Shown: piece after piece, positions 23,301 to 35,124 of the stretch
How positions within the stretch are numbered: the first letter of the stretch is position 1
How the letters are laid out: the number at the start of each line of letters is the position of its first letter
From: Labyrinthula sp. Ha
Taxonomy: Eukaryota > Sar > Bigyra > Labyrinthulida > Labyrinthulaceae
DNA: 64,000 nucleotides
Direction: 5' to 3'
NCBI GenBank assembly: GCA_015227615.1
Contig: JAALGZ010000020.1
Location: 124,001-188,000 of the forward strand
Program-made: the position numbers and the translations under genes
Notes under the pieces: model-generated
The model's input: the letters and a program-made list of their open reading frames with translations, nothing else
What the model was told of the DNA's origin: nothing
Databases searched by the model: none

Positions 23301-26300
23301 TTGTAGATTTATAATATCCCTCACAATGTAATCTTAAGAGCTACTTAATCATTTGCATAATACTAAAAATATTATGTTCTTATTCGGTAGGCTTATTAAT
23401 TAGATAATTCACTTCCTGAAATTAAGCTCTTAAGTTTATTTGTCTAGTCTTAGATATTTGAAAATTGAAGATCAAAGCTTACGACATTGATGGTTACATT
23501 CATTTTTCAGTTAAGGGTTGTATAGTGTGCCCTATAAACGCGCCGCTGGTTCAATCTTACTCCCCTTATATAGTTTTTTAGCCCACTAAGGTTGTAAATT
23601 AGCAAGGAATTTTGAACCAGAGTCTAGCAGCTGACGAAGCTGCCTTCCTCTTATTTTCCTTTAACCAGTAGGTTCTGCGCAGTGTTCCTTGGTCTTTAAA
23701 TTTAATTCACCCAGATTCTATGCTTTTTGCACAGCGAAGGCATGGGTGCTAATTAGTGAAAGTATATCTTTTCGAGTTTTGTGTTTTGGTGAGTTAGAGT
23801 GGACACACTTGAAAAAATGTTAGATTTAATGAACAGTACCCTCCCCGGCATTTTGTTTGTTGAGTGCATAAGCCTCCAGCCAATTTCGCATTACTCCGTC
23901 ACTCTCAGTACTGTTGTTTCTCACAAGGCATCGGACTTGATAAGAATCATCAATAATTATTTGATTATTTTTTGTCTTTGATCATCAATAAGATTATGAT
24001 TATTTGTAATAGTAGCAAATAATTCTGAGTTCAAGCTGATTATCATCTGATTGTCAAAAATAAGTAAAAATGGTTGAGGAATTATAAGAACCAACCAATG
24101 ATAAAATTATGGGGAAACTTATTGCTAAATTATTAATAAATCAAATCCGATCTCTAGTTCTCACAATGACGTAATTTAAAAGAGTTTTCTTACTTTTTTT
24201 GTAGCCATCTTTTATCCTCTAGATGAAATTTAGATTGTGAAATTATGCTCAGTAAGTTGACATTTTGCACATTTTACTTGATGCAGGAGATTCAGAACTT
24301 TTATAACCATCTGTCCAAGAAATTTCAATATTGCGCATTACCCAACAAGTATCCAGCTTTAGAAGGTTCGTACTTGTGTGTGTCTGACATTGAGAATCTA
24401 TTGATAGACTCTGAAATCATATATTCCGTACCCAATATTCTTGAACTGGTAGAATATTCCATTAGTAATAAGTATGTCATATGTAGGTGAAGAGAGTATA
24501 TTATAAAGTATCAATTGAATTACCCAATATTCTTACTGTAGTTTATTAATAAGCAACCCGGTAATTACCGGTAATTATTTTCTCTCGATGATACTATAGT
24601 TACACGAAGAGTAACATTGCATACCGATAAGTACAATTACCGGTAAGAATCGCATGATAACGTATGATAGTTGGAATAATGAAAGACAAACATTTTTGTT
24701 AGATGTGTATCAACATACTAATTTTAAGCTGGTAAGAATCTATGACCACTGTTTTATTTTCACTGGTGCGATTTATACATTCGCTGCAGTCCTTTTGAAT
24801 CGTTTGTAGGTATATCTATCAAGCATGTTATTCCAAATAGTTACCCGCCAAAAAAACCTCGTTAAACCTTATTATAAATAATTTGTCAAACAATCTCTCG
24901 AAAAAAATTCTATTATTTGATTAGGCTTACTTAACCGTCATGTCAACGCAATTTTGGTAGGGCGGATATTTCACCGAAGGCCACGAATACGCTGAAATAT
25001 ATGGACTAGAGCACAATAACCAGCAAGACGAGAATAGGTTTATGATGTTTCACTTTCACTAAACATAAATCAAGTAGTTAATGATGGATATTCTACCAAT
25101 TTTAATGATATATGGACTAACTAACCATTTCCATTGCCTATAGTTTATCTTGAAAACACTTACAAACACTTTATCAGAAGTGTACCGGAATCAGATTACT
25201 GGAAGATCTATACAATGCACCAACTTGAACTTAGCCAACAGAGTAATATACGTTTTCTATATTGAGAGTACAGAGATTAGTGTTCAATCAACTCTAACGG
25301 TACCATAAACTTAAGTTTTTCATTATGACTGAGTTCCATTGCATTGGTAGAATACTCTTCGAATCTTGAACGTTACCAAAACGCATTTTAGGTTAAAGCA
25401 GGATTTTGATAATAAGATACTTGATATATGATGTAAATATCCTCAAGAGTAAGATTTTACTTTTAAGAGAAACTTATAAATACATTCACAGTTCTAATGA
25501 AGTGAGGAACGCACTTTAGTTCCTTCATTTCAAAAGCAAAATAGACAGGATAAGAAGTCCTAGAGTTAACACTTATATTATTTTTAAGCCACATGGAAAG
25601 TAACATCATTGAGCCATTTGTTACAAGAAGAACTCAGTTTTTTTGCATTACGGAGCTTTATATTCATGTTGATCACCCAAATTTATGCTCAAGCCGTTTC
25701 GTGGTATTATATTTCTTAACAAGGTAGCATTGGAAAATAAACTTTTGCAGAAGACAAAGGAACAGAAAATTACTTTGGGTAAGGACTCATCAAGTGTCCT
25801 AGAACCGCAAGTACCTTAAAATCTAATTCTCTTAAAGGGTTCCCTTAGAAACGTAGGAAAGGGATTCAAACATTTTGGTATATTCTTGGTCAACTATTCC
25901 GCGTAATGCTGACTAATATCTTCACCAAGTTCTCTATTCGTTTTATATGGATAAATAATCTTGCTTAAAAACTCTGAACTAACTAAGATTATAAAAATTA
26001 TAATTATTTCCTTTCAAAACTGAAATCCTAAGTTTCTCTGTCCAGTACACAATATAAACATTAGATATAAAATGTTTTTCTAGTATAATAATATTAAATA
26101 TAAATTCTTTCACAAGTAACCATCATACTTGTACAATAACAATATAATAAATAACTCCTGTTCATTTCTCCGGTGATACAAATTCCATGTACTGTATTTA
26201 AAATGTATAGTGCGACCCTTATTGAACTGCTATAATTAACGGCTGAATATATATGTTGTCAATAATACCGAGAAGCGACGAAGAAACGGGAATAGTTTTC

Positions 26301-26373
26301 CAGTAATACTCGTGTACTATAAAACTCTGGTACGAATATCAAAAACCGCACCAAAACTAAAGCACAAAGTAAT
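14317..26373. other. 12-kb gene desert
   Basis: Strongly AT-rich DNA with stop codons dense in all six frames; the longest frames (about 17016-17300, 24245-24490) show no domain, signal peptide or repeated motif. Included are a (TA)n patch near 19850 and one copy of a dispersed 150-bp repeat (24035-24157). I found no tRNA-like or rRNA-like sequence. Genes made of many very short exons cannot be fully excluded, given the 29-nt intron elsewhere. Confidence 0.6.
24035..24157 (+). repeat. Desert repeat family, copy 1
   Basis: It shares the order GATTGTCAAAA ... GG(A)AATTAT(C/A)AGAA ... GATAAAA ... AATTATTAATAAATCAAATCC ... CTAG with the copies at 34.8, 35.1, 36.4 and 36.9 kb. It is diverged but the order and spacing are kept. 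There are no coding features. Confidence 0.6.
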
Positions 26374-27864
26374 ATGCAAAGTAACTATAGCTTCATATCT
26401 GGACAAGATTTGGGTAATAGTTCTGTTTCTAGTGCAAACCCAAGACACAAGAAAAGTAGGAAGAAAAAGAAGAAAACATATCTTGTAAAGGAGTCAACTT
26501 TTCTAATGGAAAGAACAAGGAACTCTCAAAAGCCCATGCAACAAAAGAGAAGAAGTGTGTTGCGTAAAAAAACAAAAAACTCTTTCAAACCTTCAGATAA
26601 CCAAAAAGAAAGTCTAGATTCACGAAGAGGATCTGCTCTCAGAGCTAGTGTTTCTAGAAATTTTGAGGCTCATAAGCAGTCCAAAATATCTCAGCAGTGT
26701 TCAAGATCTCAGTTACCAGGTCCTAAATCAGCAAGAAAGAGCATAGAAAGTATAGTTTTTGGGACTCTCTCAAAACTTTCCAGGAAAGGTAGTGCACTTG
26801 GAATTCTCGATGATAGTGATATTAGTTTAACTGAACGAACTTACAGAGGTGGAGCGGAGTCAAAATTAATGTCCGTCAGTTCAATTACTTCGCTTAGGTT
26901 TAAAAAGAATACTGAAGAAATAAGGGCAACTGGAATAGGTTCTAGGTCTATGTCTATTGGTTCTATTGCTTCTTTTGGGTTTAAGAAAAACGGAGAAACA
27001 AATAACTTTGTAACTAGGTCTGTTCAAAGGTACAATGTAGAGAAGAAGAAAAGTAAGTGGAAAGATTCAACCCGTTTAAGTCGCTTAAAACGACAAAGTA
27101 GGATAACTATGGACAATGTATACTTGTTTTCCTCTTTTAATAGACACAAAGTTTGCGAAAAGTGTAATGATTTGATAAAAACTCCAATGTTGATGACTTT
27201 GTTTGCCGGAAATACTGTTCTTGGAGAAAATAAGTCTGCTACTGTTTCGTTAAGATATTCTAGAAAAACAAGAAAGTTTGCGTCAAGTAAAGGCAAAGAA
27301 GTAGAGCTCATATGGTCAGGTGGAAAGATTGAAATATACTCTCACTCTAGGTTGTATGCTTCCTTATATATGTCTGATATTTGTAATATCGAACTTGGAC
27401 CAGAAGATATTGGGAGTGTTTTGGTATCTACTTTCTATACCTTGGAAGGGTCGAAGAAAAGTTCTGGGCTTAGACGAGACCAGTTCTATCTTACGTTTTC
27501 TTCAAAGGAAGAAACAGAAGAGTGGATAGAGTTATTGCTGCATGGTTTGAAAAGTATGGTTTTGGTGTATGATGGGACCGTCAGTTCGATGAAGGACAAA
27601 GTTCATTGGTTGAATAGAGAGCATGAAGAATGCCTGTTAAAGAAAAAAGCAAGAGCTCTGGATTTATGTTTACCTGTAGGTGATGAAGCGATAATCCAGG
27701 CTTATAGGGATATAGTTTCGTATCTGCTACTAATAAGAAAACATGATGAAGCTACAACTTTCATGGATAAGGTTGATGAGCTCCAAACTGCCAATACTCC
27801 AAATAATGATCCTTTGAATGTTATTAAGCAGCGACTATTTTGGCCTGATGTCGCTGACTTGTAA
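26374..27864 (+). CDS. PH-domain protein with a basic, Ser-rich N-terminus
   Basis: The product has 496 residues. The first half is very basic and Ser-rich, with a Lys tract near residue 30 and many R-x-S/R-R-x-S sites typical of basophilic kinase targets. It contains a tandem internal repeat at about residues 168-210: 'L-M-S-V-S-S-I-T-S-L-R-F-K-K-N' then 'S-M-S-I-G-S-I-A-S-F-G-F-K-K-N'. A pleckstrin-homology-like domain fits residues about 270-395. It starts with a 'M-L-M-T-L-F-A-G' strand, contains 'K-E-V-E-L-I-W-S-G-G-K-I-E-I-Y', and ends in the diagnostic helix 'F-S-S-K-E-E-T-E-E-W-I-E-L-L'. The last 100 residues are helical. A phosphoinositide- or protein-binding signalling adaptor is inferred. 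Its stop lies 67 bp from the CTR9 stop (convergent). Confidence 0.75.
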   Translation: MQSNYSFISGQDLGNSSVSSANPRHKKSRKKKKKTYLVKESTFLMERTRNSQKPMQQKRRSVLRKKTKNSFKPSDNQKESLDSRRGSALRASVSRNFEAHKQSKISQQCSRSQLPGPKSARKSIESIVFGTLSKLSRKGSALGILDDSDISLTERTYRGGAESKLMSVSSITSLRFKKNTEEIRATGIGSRSMSIGSIASFGFKKNGETNNFVTRSVQRYNVEKKKSKWKDSTRLSRLKRQSRITMDNVYLFSSFNRHKVCEKCNDLIKTPMLMTLFAGNTVLGENKSATVSLRYSRKTRKFASSKGKEVELIWSGGKIEIYSHSRLYASLYMSDICNIELGPEDIGSVLVSTFYTLEGSKKSSGLRRDQFYLTFSSKEETEEWIELLLHGLKSMVLVYDGTVSSMKDKVHWLNREHEECLLKKKARALDLCLPVGDEAIIQAYRDIVSYLLLIRKHDEATTFMDKVDELQTANTPNNDPLNVIKQRLFWPDVADL

Positions 27865-27931
27865 GCCTATTTTTGTTCAGATGTATTCTAAGGGATAAAT
27901 GTTGTTTAAGGGATATTCAACTTTGGAAAAA

Positions 27932-30900
27932 TTATTCAGCATCAGAGTCACTAATAACATTAGGTTGATCTTTCGTCAAAGCGTCTGCTTCAGCTTCAGA
28001 CTCACTTGAAGATGAGCTGTCTTTTCTCTTTTTTGTGACTACTGGTGAAAGAGGTTTGGCTGGTGTTGGCTTTTCATCAAATATTGAGTCCTCGCTGTCT
28101 GATGAAGATGAAACTGGCAGATCGTCGTGCTCTTGTTCCACCTCATCTGCTTTGACAATAAAGTCATCCATGTCTGTCTTCCTTCGTTTTCGTCCTTTTC
28201 TGTGACCTGCTTCTACTCTCTGTCTTTTCATCTTCTGCTCTTGAAGCCTTTGACGGATAAGCCTATTGTGCTGTTCCTGCTGCCGTAGCCTGCTTTGTAG
28301 GTTAAGCTCCCCTTCTGTTTTTTTAGCTCTCTCTTCCTCTTCTTGGGCAAGTTTTTCTTCCCTTAGTTTAGCGTTAAGTTTTTGAATCTTCTCTCTGTTT
28401 TGCTTCTGTCTCTTCTCCTTTTGTTCTGTGCTAATACGGTGCTTCGACCAGACCGCAATTAACTCTTTGCACTTTGCTTTAGCTTCTATTGCTTTCCCTT
28501 TCTTTGTGAAGCTCTTACTCTCCGGGGCCCTCTCCTTAACTGGTCTCTTGGTAGAACTCTTTTCGTCTTCATCCTCTTTTGGCTCCAATAAATATTTCTT
28601 ACCAGCTTTTGACAACCGCTCCCTATTTTCTTCTGCTGCATCAACGTCCTTCTGTGAAAACTCTCTTACTGAGTTTCCTTTTGTAGTGGTTCGGGGCAAA
28701 CGAAGCTCTTGCACATATAATCGTGAATGGGAAGATGAAACCTTCTCTTGCGTTACGGTATAGCTAAGCCAGTCGAAGACTTCCTCTGCCCGTTCGATTG
28801 ACCCCAAAGCCTTTCTATAGCCAGCAGCAGTTCTTTGCTGTTTCAGCTTCGTATGGAGATATTGACTTCCATCTTGAAACTCAGCTACAGCCAAGTTGTA
28901 CCAAGTTCTAACATCACTTGGATTCATTTTGAGATTCTTACAAAGTAAGAGCTTAGCTGACTTTTGATCCTTTGACAAAAAATGAGCATTAGCTAAAGAA
29001 TTTCTCATTTCTTCAATAGGAGCTGGCGTAGAACCCTGTTTCACCGTTTTTATAGGTGTGAAATCCTTCTCTGAGATATATCTTCGAAGTCCTTGCTCGT
29101 AATAATTTCGAGCATTTTCATAATTCTTTTCCAAAATACTTAGATGACCCAGATTCATAAATAAGTTCTGGTTTATTCTTTTATAAGTGTTTGGATCAGA
29201 TATTGAGGTTGCGTGTTCTCTTACTTTGTCAAACAACTGTTTTGCTTCGTCGTAAAATCCTTCAATAGCTGCAATACATGCTAAACCATTTGCAGCAAAA
29301 ATATTCTTTTGATCATTCTCCTTCAAAATTACTTTATATGTCTCAAAAGCTCTGTCTAACTCCTTCCGAATCTTTTCCGGATCTTCAGCAGTAGCTTTTC
29401 TCTGGCACTCGCTCATAGATAGGTTAGCAAAAAGCAGTCGATGGTAGCTTAAGTCCTTGGATATCTTTATTATTTCGGAACCTCTCTTCTCCGCGTTCCC
29501 CTTGTCACCAGTTAAAAGGTAAACATGAGTAAGCAGCAACAAAGGCAGAACTGATTTCGGATCTTCTTGCTTAGCCTGCTGTAAATACTGTATTGCCTGG
29601 GAAACCCGACCCTTACGAAAAGCAATTAGACCAAGCCGTAATAAACCATTCGTATAGTACGGAAATTTCTTCACTATTTCTTTATATGAAATTTGCGCTG
29701 CAGAGTAGTTTCCTAGTCGCTCTCTAACCCTTGCCAAATTATAATAAGCAGAAATATTTTCTATGCTTAGTATGAAACCATCTTCTCCCTTATCCTCTAG
29801 CTTGAATATCCCTTTGACATCAACCTCACTTTGATCACGAACGTGCAAAGCAGATCGTAAGTTCTTCTCAGCTTCCCTGTACTCACCCATACTGTACTGA
29901 AGCACTCCAATGTTATTATAAACTTCAACTGGGACTGCTCTACCATGTTGGCTATAGCCCAGGATGGCCTGTAAGTACGCATCTAACGCTTTACTCCTAT
30001 CAGTAGTATTTGATTTCTGATTCTTAGAGAATCCTTGATAATATCTCGCTATTTCCAGCCATACTTCATAATCATCAGGATGATTATCCACAATCTGTTT
30101 CCACTCGTTTCCTACTGGATTTCCTGTTCCCATTAGCTGATGCACATAGCCTAAAAAGTATAAAGCATCTCTATCGTTTGGGTATCGTTTCAGCACACTC
30201 TCGAGATATAATTTTATACGTTCATGAGTAGTTTTTATTTCTTCCTTTTTCGACTTTTTATCTTTCCCTTCTATGATACTCTGCAACAGCGCTTGGGCTG
30301 AACCAAAATGTGATAAGGAAAAGTCTGACCACAAAGTCAAACTTTTTGAATAACATTCTTGAGCTAGATCAAAATATTTATTAATTTCTTTTACGTCAAC
30401 ATCGACCAAGTTTTTCTCAGCCATAGTTTCTCTAGTAATTTTATCTTCATTTGATTTATTCCACTTTTTTCGGAACCTTTCAGTTTTAATGAAGTTATTT
30501 TTTTGTGTTTGAAGTTTCGTAGCTTTAAAGTGATGATTTCTTCCCATAATATACAAACACTCTGCCATCACAGCATCATTTTCCGTGTACATCACAGCTT
30601 TCTTAACAACATTTTTTATTCGGTCCAGATCTTTTTCATCATTTTGAAACAAATAATTAGCAACATGATTCAAGGCAATAGAATTATTCGGCTCTTTTGC
30701 CAAGACCTGGCTCAACTTCTCACTAGCACTTTGTAAGAGATTTGTCCTCTTTGAATCATAGTCCTGATCAAAATATATATCTAAACTATTCGCTTCTGCA
30801 ATATTAATAATAGCCAAAGAAAGAAGTGCTTCTGAATTATCTGACTCAATCTCCAAGCTTCTTTGAAACCATTCTTTTGCTCGATTTACGTTCCCCATTT

Positions 30901-31570
30901 TGTACAGACAAAGAGCTAAGCCAGTATAAACACACATATGAACATTTTCTGATTCCATCATCAAATTCTTATATGCTTGAAAAGCTTTCTCATAACCACC
31001 CTTTAAAAAATAACACTTTGCCAAACCAAGGACAGCCATCACATTTGTTGAGGAATCTGCAACCTGCATGTAAGTCTTAAGAGCGTCATCTGTTTGTTTC
31101 TGAGTGAGATGATAGTTCGCTTTGCATAAAAGAAGCGGAGTTTTAATGCCAGATGGTTGATCTTTGCACCATTTTTCACCTCTAGAAAGCAGAGTTAAAG
31201 CTTTTGAACGCGCTTGCTTTCTTGATTTTCCTTGAGGTTTCATACTCTTTGAGATTTCCATCAAATAATTTATATACATAGTTAGCAATTCCAATCGACC
31301 GGGAAGATCTGATGCATAATATTTTTCAATATTTTCATCTGTGGCAACTGTCATAATATCCTCAAAATCCTCGTTCTTAGACTGTCGAAAATACTCAGTG
31401 GCAAGCATCACCCACACACTCAAATCAGCCATTTCAGCCTGCAAAGCTCCAATTAAATCATTTGCCTTAGGAAGATTATGCAGATCAATTTTAATCGCAT
31501 TTTCACTTTCTTCTCCGTGTGAATCACGTATTTGGATACAAATAATGTTGTTTTCTTCGGTTTCCACCAT
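27932..31570 (-). CDS. CTR9: CTR9 homologue, TPR scaffold of the Paf1 transcription elongation complex
   Basis: The product has 1,212 residues, close to human CTR9. The N-terminus shows the family pattern (I-Q-I-R-D-S ... I-D-L-H-N-L-P, then 'V-W-V-M-L-A-T-E-Y-F-R-Q'). About 15 or more tetratricopeptide repeats cover residues 120-900. A stretch near residue 760, 'I-F-A-A-N-G-L-A-C-I-A-A', closely matches the family's 'L-Y-A-A-N-G-I-G-A-V-L-A' region. The last 250 residues are a charged coiled coil followed by Ser/Asp/Glu-rich low complexity with nuclear-localisation-like K-K-R-K, also typical. CTR9 scaffolds Paf1C on RNA polymerase II, promoting elongation and H2B ubiquitination/H3K4 methylation. 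It is a single exon here. Its start is 127 bp from the divergent RING gene. Confidence 0.95.
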   Translation of the reverse strand: MVETEENNIICIQIRDSHGEESENAIKIDLHNLPKANDLIGALQAEMADLSVWVMLATEYFRQSKNEDFEDIMTVATDENIEKYYASDLPGRLELLTMYINYLMEISKSMKPQGKSRKQARSKALTLLSRGEKWCKDQPSGIKTPLLLCKANYHLTQKQTDDALKTYMQVADSSTNVMAVLGLAKCYFLKGGYEKAFQAYKNLMMESENVHMCVYTGLALCLYKMGNVNRAKEWFQRSLEIESDNSEALLSLAIINIAEANSLDIYFDQDYDSKRTNLLQSASEKLSQVLAKEPNNSIALNHVANYLFQNDEKDLDRIKNVVKKAVMYTENDAVMAECLYIMGRNHHFKATKLQTQKNNFIKTERFRKKWNKSNEDKITRETMAEKNLVDVDVKEINKYFDLAQECYSKSLTLWSDFSLSHFGSAQALLQSIIEGKDKKSKKEEIKTTHERIKLYLESVLKRYPNDRDALYFLGYVHQLMGTGNPVGNEWKQIVDNHPDDYEVWLEIARYYQGFSKNQKSNTTDRSKALDAYLQAILGYSQHGRAVPVEVYNNIGVLQYSMGEYREAEKNLRSALHVRDQSEVDVKGIFKLEDKGEDGFILSIENISAYYNLARVRERLGNYSAAQISYKEIVKKFPYYTNGLLRLGLIAFRKGRVSQAIQYLQQAKQEDPKSVLPLLLLTHVYLLTGDKGNAEKRGSEIIKISKDLSYHRLLFANLSMSECQRKATAEDPEKIRKELDRAFETYKVILKENDQKNIFAANGLACIAAIEGFYDEAKQLFDKVREHATSISDPNTYKRINQNLFMNLGHLSILEKNYENARNYYEQGLRRYISEKDFTPIKTVKQGSTPAPIEEMRNSLANAHFLSKDQKSAKLLLCKNLKMNPSDVRTWYNLAVAEFQDGSQYLHTKLKQQRTAAGYRKALGSIERAEEVFDWLSYTVTQEKVSSSHSRLYVQELRLPRTTTKGNSVREFSQKDVDAAEENRERLSKAGKKYLLEPKEDEDEKSSTKRPVKERAPESKSFTKKGKAIEAKAKCKELIAVWSKHRISTEQKEKRQKQNREKIQKLNAKLREEKLAQEEEERAKKTEGELNLQSRLRQQEQHNRLIRQRLQEQKMKRQRVEAGHRKGRKRRKTDMDDFIVKADEVEQEHDDLPVSSSSDSEDSIFDEKPTPAKPLSPVVTKKRKDSSSSSESEAEADALTKDQPNVISDSDAE

Positions 31571-31697
31571 TTCCGTTAATTTCCGTTAATATTGCCTTTG
31601 CACTCAATACGGCATTACCACAAAAAGGTTTAATATCGTGTGATTTTTCTGAATAAGTAAAAACATATCTCTATAATTTCATTTTCCATATTGGCGC
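31571..31697. promoter_or_regulatory. 127-bp divergent promoter of CTR9 and the RING gene, with a tandem 10-mer
   Basis: Only 127 bp separate the two start codons, so it must hold both core promoters. TTCCGTTAAT occurs twice in tandem (31571-31580 and 31581-31590), directly abutting the CTR9 ATG on its own strand as ATTAACGGAA x2. This may be a 5'-UTR or initiator element. Confidence 0.65.
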
Positions 31698-32231
31698 ATG
31701 TCAGATAAGATAAATTTTCAATCAAATGATTTCTCAGCTTTAGAATGTCGATTATGCTCTGAGTTACTTGGACTTGAGGGCGTAATTTATGTGACGCCCT
31801 GTTGTAACGCGCGTATTTGCTCTAAATGTTTGGAAACTTGGTGGGGAGTTCAGAAGAAGGAGAATTGCCCACAATGCAATGTTATTCAAAAACGTAGCTT
31901 TTCCCGAAGACATAAACCGAAAACTGATGACCCTTTGAGAGAAATTTGCTTGTTGGTTTCACAACTAGAAGCTTTTAAAAAAAGAGATGAATATTTCAAG
32001 AGTGACCAAATACTTGAAGATAAAAAGGCTGGAAAAGAAAAACTTCGAAAAAGTCTACAAATTATTGAAAAAGTAGAACCAAAAAAATCTGCCACACAGA
32101 TAAAGTCAAAATATGATATTTCTGTTCTTCTCAAACCAATCCCTGATTACACAAGTGCACATTTTCCAATGGAACAATATCGAAACGCAATTACCTTGGA
32201 TGATATTTTAAGCGTCGAATTTTCTAAATGA
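31698..32231 (+). CDS. Small RING-finger protein (RBBP6/Mpe1-like C4C4 ring pattern)
   Basis: The 177-residue product has an N-terminal zinc-binding ring: Cys17-x2-Cys20, Cys35-Cys36 in 'T-P-C-C-N-A-R-I-C', Cys41-x2-Cys44, and Cys57-x2-Cys60 (C-P-Q-C). The 'P-C-C-x4-C-x2-C' spacing with no ring His resembles the RBBP6/Mpe1 type. The remaining 110 residues are charged and helical; there is no DWNN domain or zinc knuckle, so it is not a full RBBP6 orthologue. Rings of this kind act as E3 ubiquitin ligases. The divergent pairing with CTR9 hints at co-expression, and Paf1C works through H2B ubiquitination, but a functional link is only a hypothesis. Confidence 0.75.
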   Translation: MSDKINFQSNDFSALECRLCSELLGLEGVIYVTPCCNARICSKCLETWWGVQKKENCPQCNVIQKRSFSRRHKPKTDDPLREICLLVSQLEAFKKRDEYFKSDQILEDKKAGKEKLRKSLQIIEKVEPKKSATQIKSKYDISVLLKPIPDYTSAHFPMEQYRNAITLDDILSVEFSK

Positions 32232-34829
32232 ACCTGGAACTTCAACTTGACAGCATCAGTCTCATTTTTTCTATCATATTTGGTTCTTATACTAATGTCT
32301 GGACAAAAGAGAAGAGGTATCTGGACTCGGACTAAGAAGCGAAGTTAAATATGCTATGGGTTTCTTTATTTATATTGAAAATATAGTTTCGTGTGTTTGG
32401 TTATGAATATATTGCTGAAGGTGAACTCTAATTGAGAACCTAAGTATTTTAGTGTGATTGGTAGGAAGAGCAACAAATGAACTAATAACTCATTATTATC
32501 GTCAGTTTGAATAGGTATTTTTAGTCTAACTGTAAGACTGTTTCTAGTTTAGAATTTTCCATTACTTTGATAAGATATTCGAGCAGCTGCGCATTATGTA
32601 TTTTTATGAGATTTGAATAATCCATATTTCGAGCAACACTTACAGGTTAGCAACCAAGTAACCTTCAAACTCATAGTCAGCGCGACAAAATTATTTTGTT
32701 TAGTCTAACTGATCCCTTTATTCAGTCTGCCCATTCTCTAGTTTCAAATGAAGTCACAAATCTCATTTCCAATCGTACTTTATTAGAAGAATCTCTAGTA
32801 TGCGAGTATACAGCAGGTAATTAAGAATAGCTGCTTTTATCAAGTTTAAATGATGTGTATTTCTGTAGCACTTGCATTAGCACCTTCTTCCCTCTTCTTT
32901 AATATTGTTAGGGTATCATATATAATTAATGATAACAACTAATCAAGGGTTATATGTCATGGAGGTTCGTAAATATTGAAACTACTCGAAAATCTTGATC
33001 ACGTTCAGCTTCTTAAGCATTTACTACAACAATGAGGGTGCTAGCTTAAGTAATGAATACGGAGGCTGTTTGTATGAATTAAGTGGGAGATTGTTTCAAC
33101 ACGGTTACGAATGGAACCCTATATTCAAATTTCATATGCCAGAGTATTTAAATTTTTTTTGAGGAAAATTGGAATACTGATTCATTTGTTTCTTGTATTA
33201 TTGCGGTGGCTTCATCCTAATTATGTATCGAGTTTGTTGCTATGGAGCTGGCAATGAGCGTTGAATATCGAGCTGAATGGCATTCTATCATTCCTTGAAA
33301 AGCCAATTCATAAGTTTATGTCATGTAATTTTGAAACTTGGTTTTGCTTCCAATTTTATTATATATGAGACATGATAGCGTCTAATGACCGCAACTAAGT
33401 ATCTGGCATTAAATGTCGTGTTCATATAAATGGCTACTTTAAATTGTATGTTTCAACACTAGTTAATAATGTACGGTATGAATATTAGGCACCAAGTATA
33501 CTTAATAGTAGAAAGACTTGTAGAACTTAAACTTCATTCCAAAAGATTAAGAGGCAAAAACCTAGGGAATACACAACATCATCGAGAAGAAGAACAAAAC
33601 TCTTATATGTTAATACTTGGAATTCTAGAGAAGACATATAGGGAAGATATGTTGCTGAAAGGTGAAAATGGATAATAAATAGAGAAAAAATATTGAATTT
33701 CTACTTTAGAACTCTTCTTTTATATCTCTGCACAACACGTTTAAGAACATATTGCCTTGTACAATCTGCTAAATACAGACGGAAGGTTGCCATTATGATT
33801 AGACACGAGATCATATATACACAGCAAGACAACAAGGAAACATTGATATGAACACAGTAAAGTCGGATATATAAGCAAACAGATCCCGCAAATTCGTAAG
33901 CAACAAACCTATATAACTTCATAGGAGAACTCCATATGTTGTTTCCCAGAAGTGAAGGGTGTAAACTGCTGCTTACTTAAGTTTTCCGAGTACTATCAAA
34001 ATTTTGGTGGGTATGAGCGAAGCGCGAAAGAGTGATGACTGAAATAACTCGTTTTCCCATTAACCAACGGAGAGATAAATCAGAAATAATTTCCATAGGC
34101 TCTAGAATGTTTTGAAGAGGATGTTAAGACATGTGAATTAAACTTTTGCTCTATACCAAAATATTTAATGAGACTAAGCATATGTTTCACTATGGTGGTG
34201 AATAAGAACATACAGGAATTTCTCTAAGCAGAGCATTTAATAACTCTAACAAGATGAAGCTGGCATACACCAAGTCTATTGCATATTGTATAATCCTCCT
34301 AAGATGAACGCTATCTATGGGACGACTATCTTCTATAAACAATCATGAATGATCGTACGAAGCGTTTATGGCTTAAAGAACCACTTTGTAAATGATGTAG
34401 AAAGTCAAAAGGTAAACAAATATAAGGGATATATTAAACATTGTATTATATATATTTTAGAAAGTCCCTTGCCTTATTGCCAATGTAAGTACACTGCACT
34501 TACGAACGCGAGAAAATTGCTTTCCAAACAGAATGGTACAACCATTTATTAACTATATCTCAGGTACAGATTATCACAAAGTTTGAGTTATAAGCCCATG
34601 CAACTTCATGGTTGTAGCTACTATTTACTTTACTATATATATAGGGTACTTTTCAATTACGCCTCCGCTCATACAAAAGTGAAACAGAAACAGTTTAGAT
34701 TTCCATTAGGAAAGTAATATTAAATAAATAATAAATTGGGAAACCAATTCGTTTCCGAAAATAAACATGTTCTTAACGTCTGAAAAAAGTATTTCTTAGG
34801 CGAAGAACATGATCTTAAGTGAGGGAGAA

Positions 34830-34955
34830 CTAGGATGGGATTTGATAAAATTATCAATAATTATTTGATTACAATATTGCTCATGATTTTCAATATAAGA
34901 AGTGAAATTTTGATTCCCATCAAATGATGCTGATTTTACTCTGATTGTCATTTTC
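34830..34955 (-). repeat. Desert repeat family, copy 2
   Basis: Read on the minus strand it runs from GACAATCAGAG through AATTATTGATAATTTTATCAAATCCCATCCTAG, matching copy 5 closely at its 3' end. Confidence 0.7.
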
Positions 34956-35124
34956 TTACATATTCTCTGAACCTTACGAAAACCTTTAAGAATCTGGCTC
35001 ATGGCATCGGAATAATCCAGTAATATAAGATGGTTAATCTATGTCCTTGATATCTTGAACATTTGCGTAATGTGTAAAGTATGAAAACTTTTTTTTGTTT
35101 ATTTTGCCCAGGGTATTGTGGCTC

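Noticed and set aside
23535-23570. tRNA-like box B (GGTTCAATC) near 23.55 kb and a box A-like GGCCCAGCGG near 36.56 kb
   Set aside because: No matching second box, T-arm pairing or cloverleaf could be found around either.
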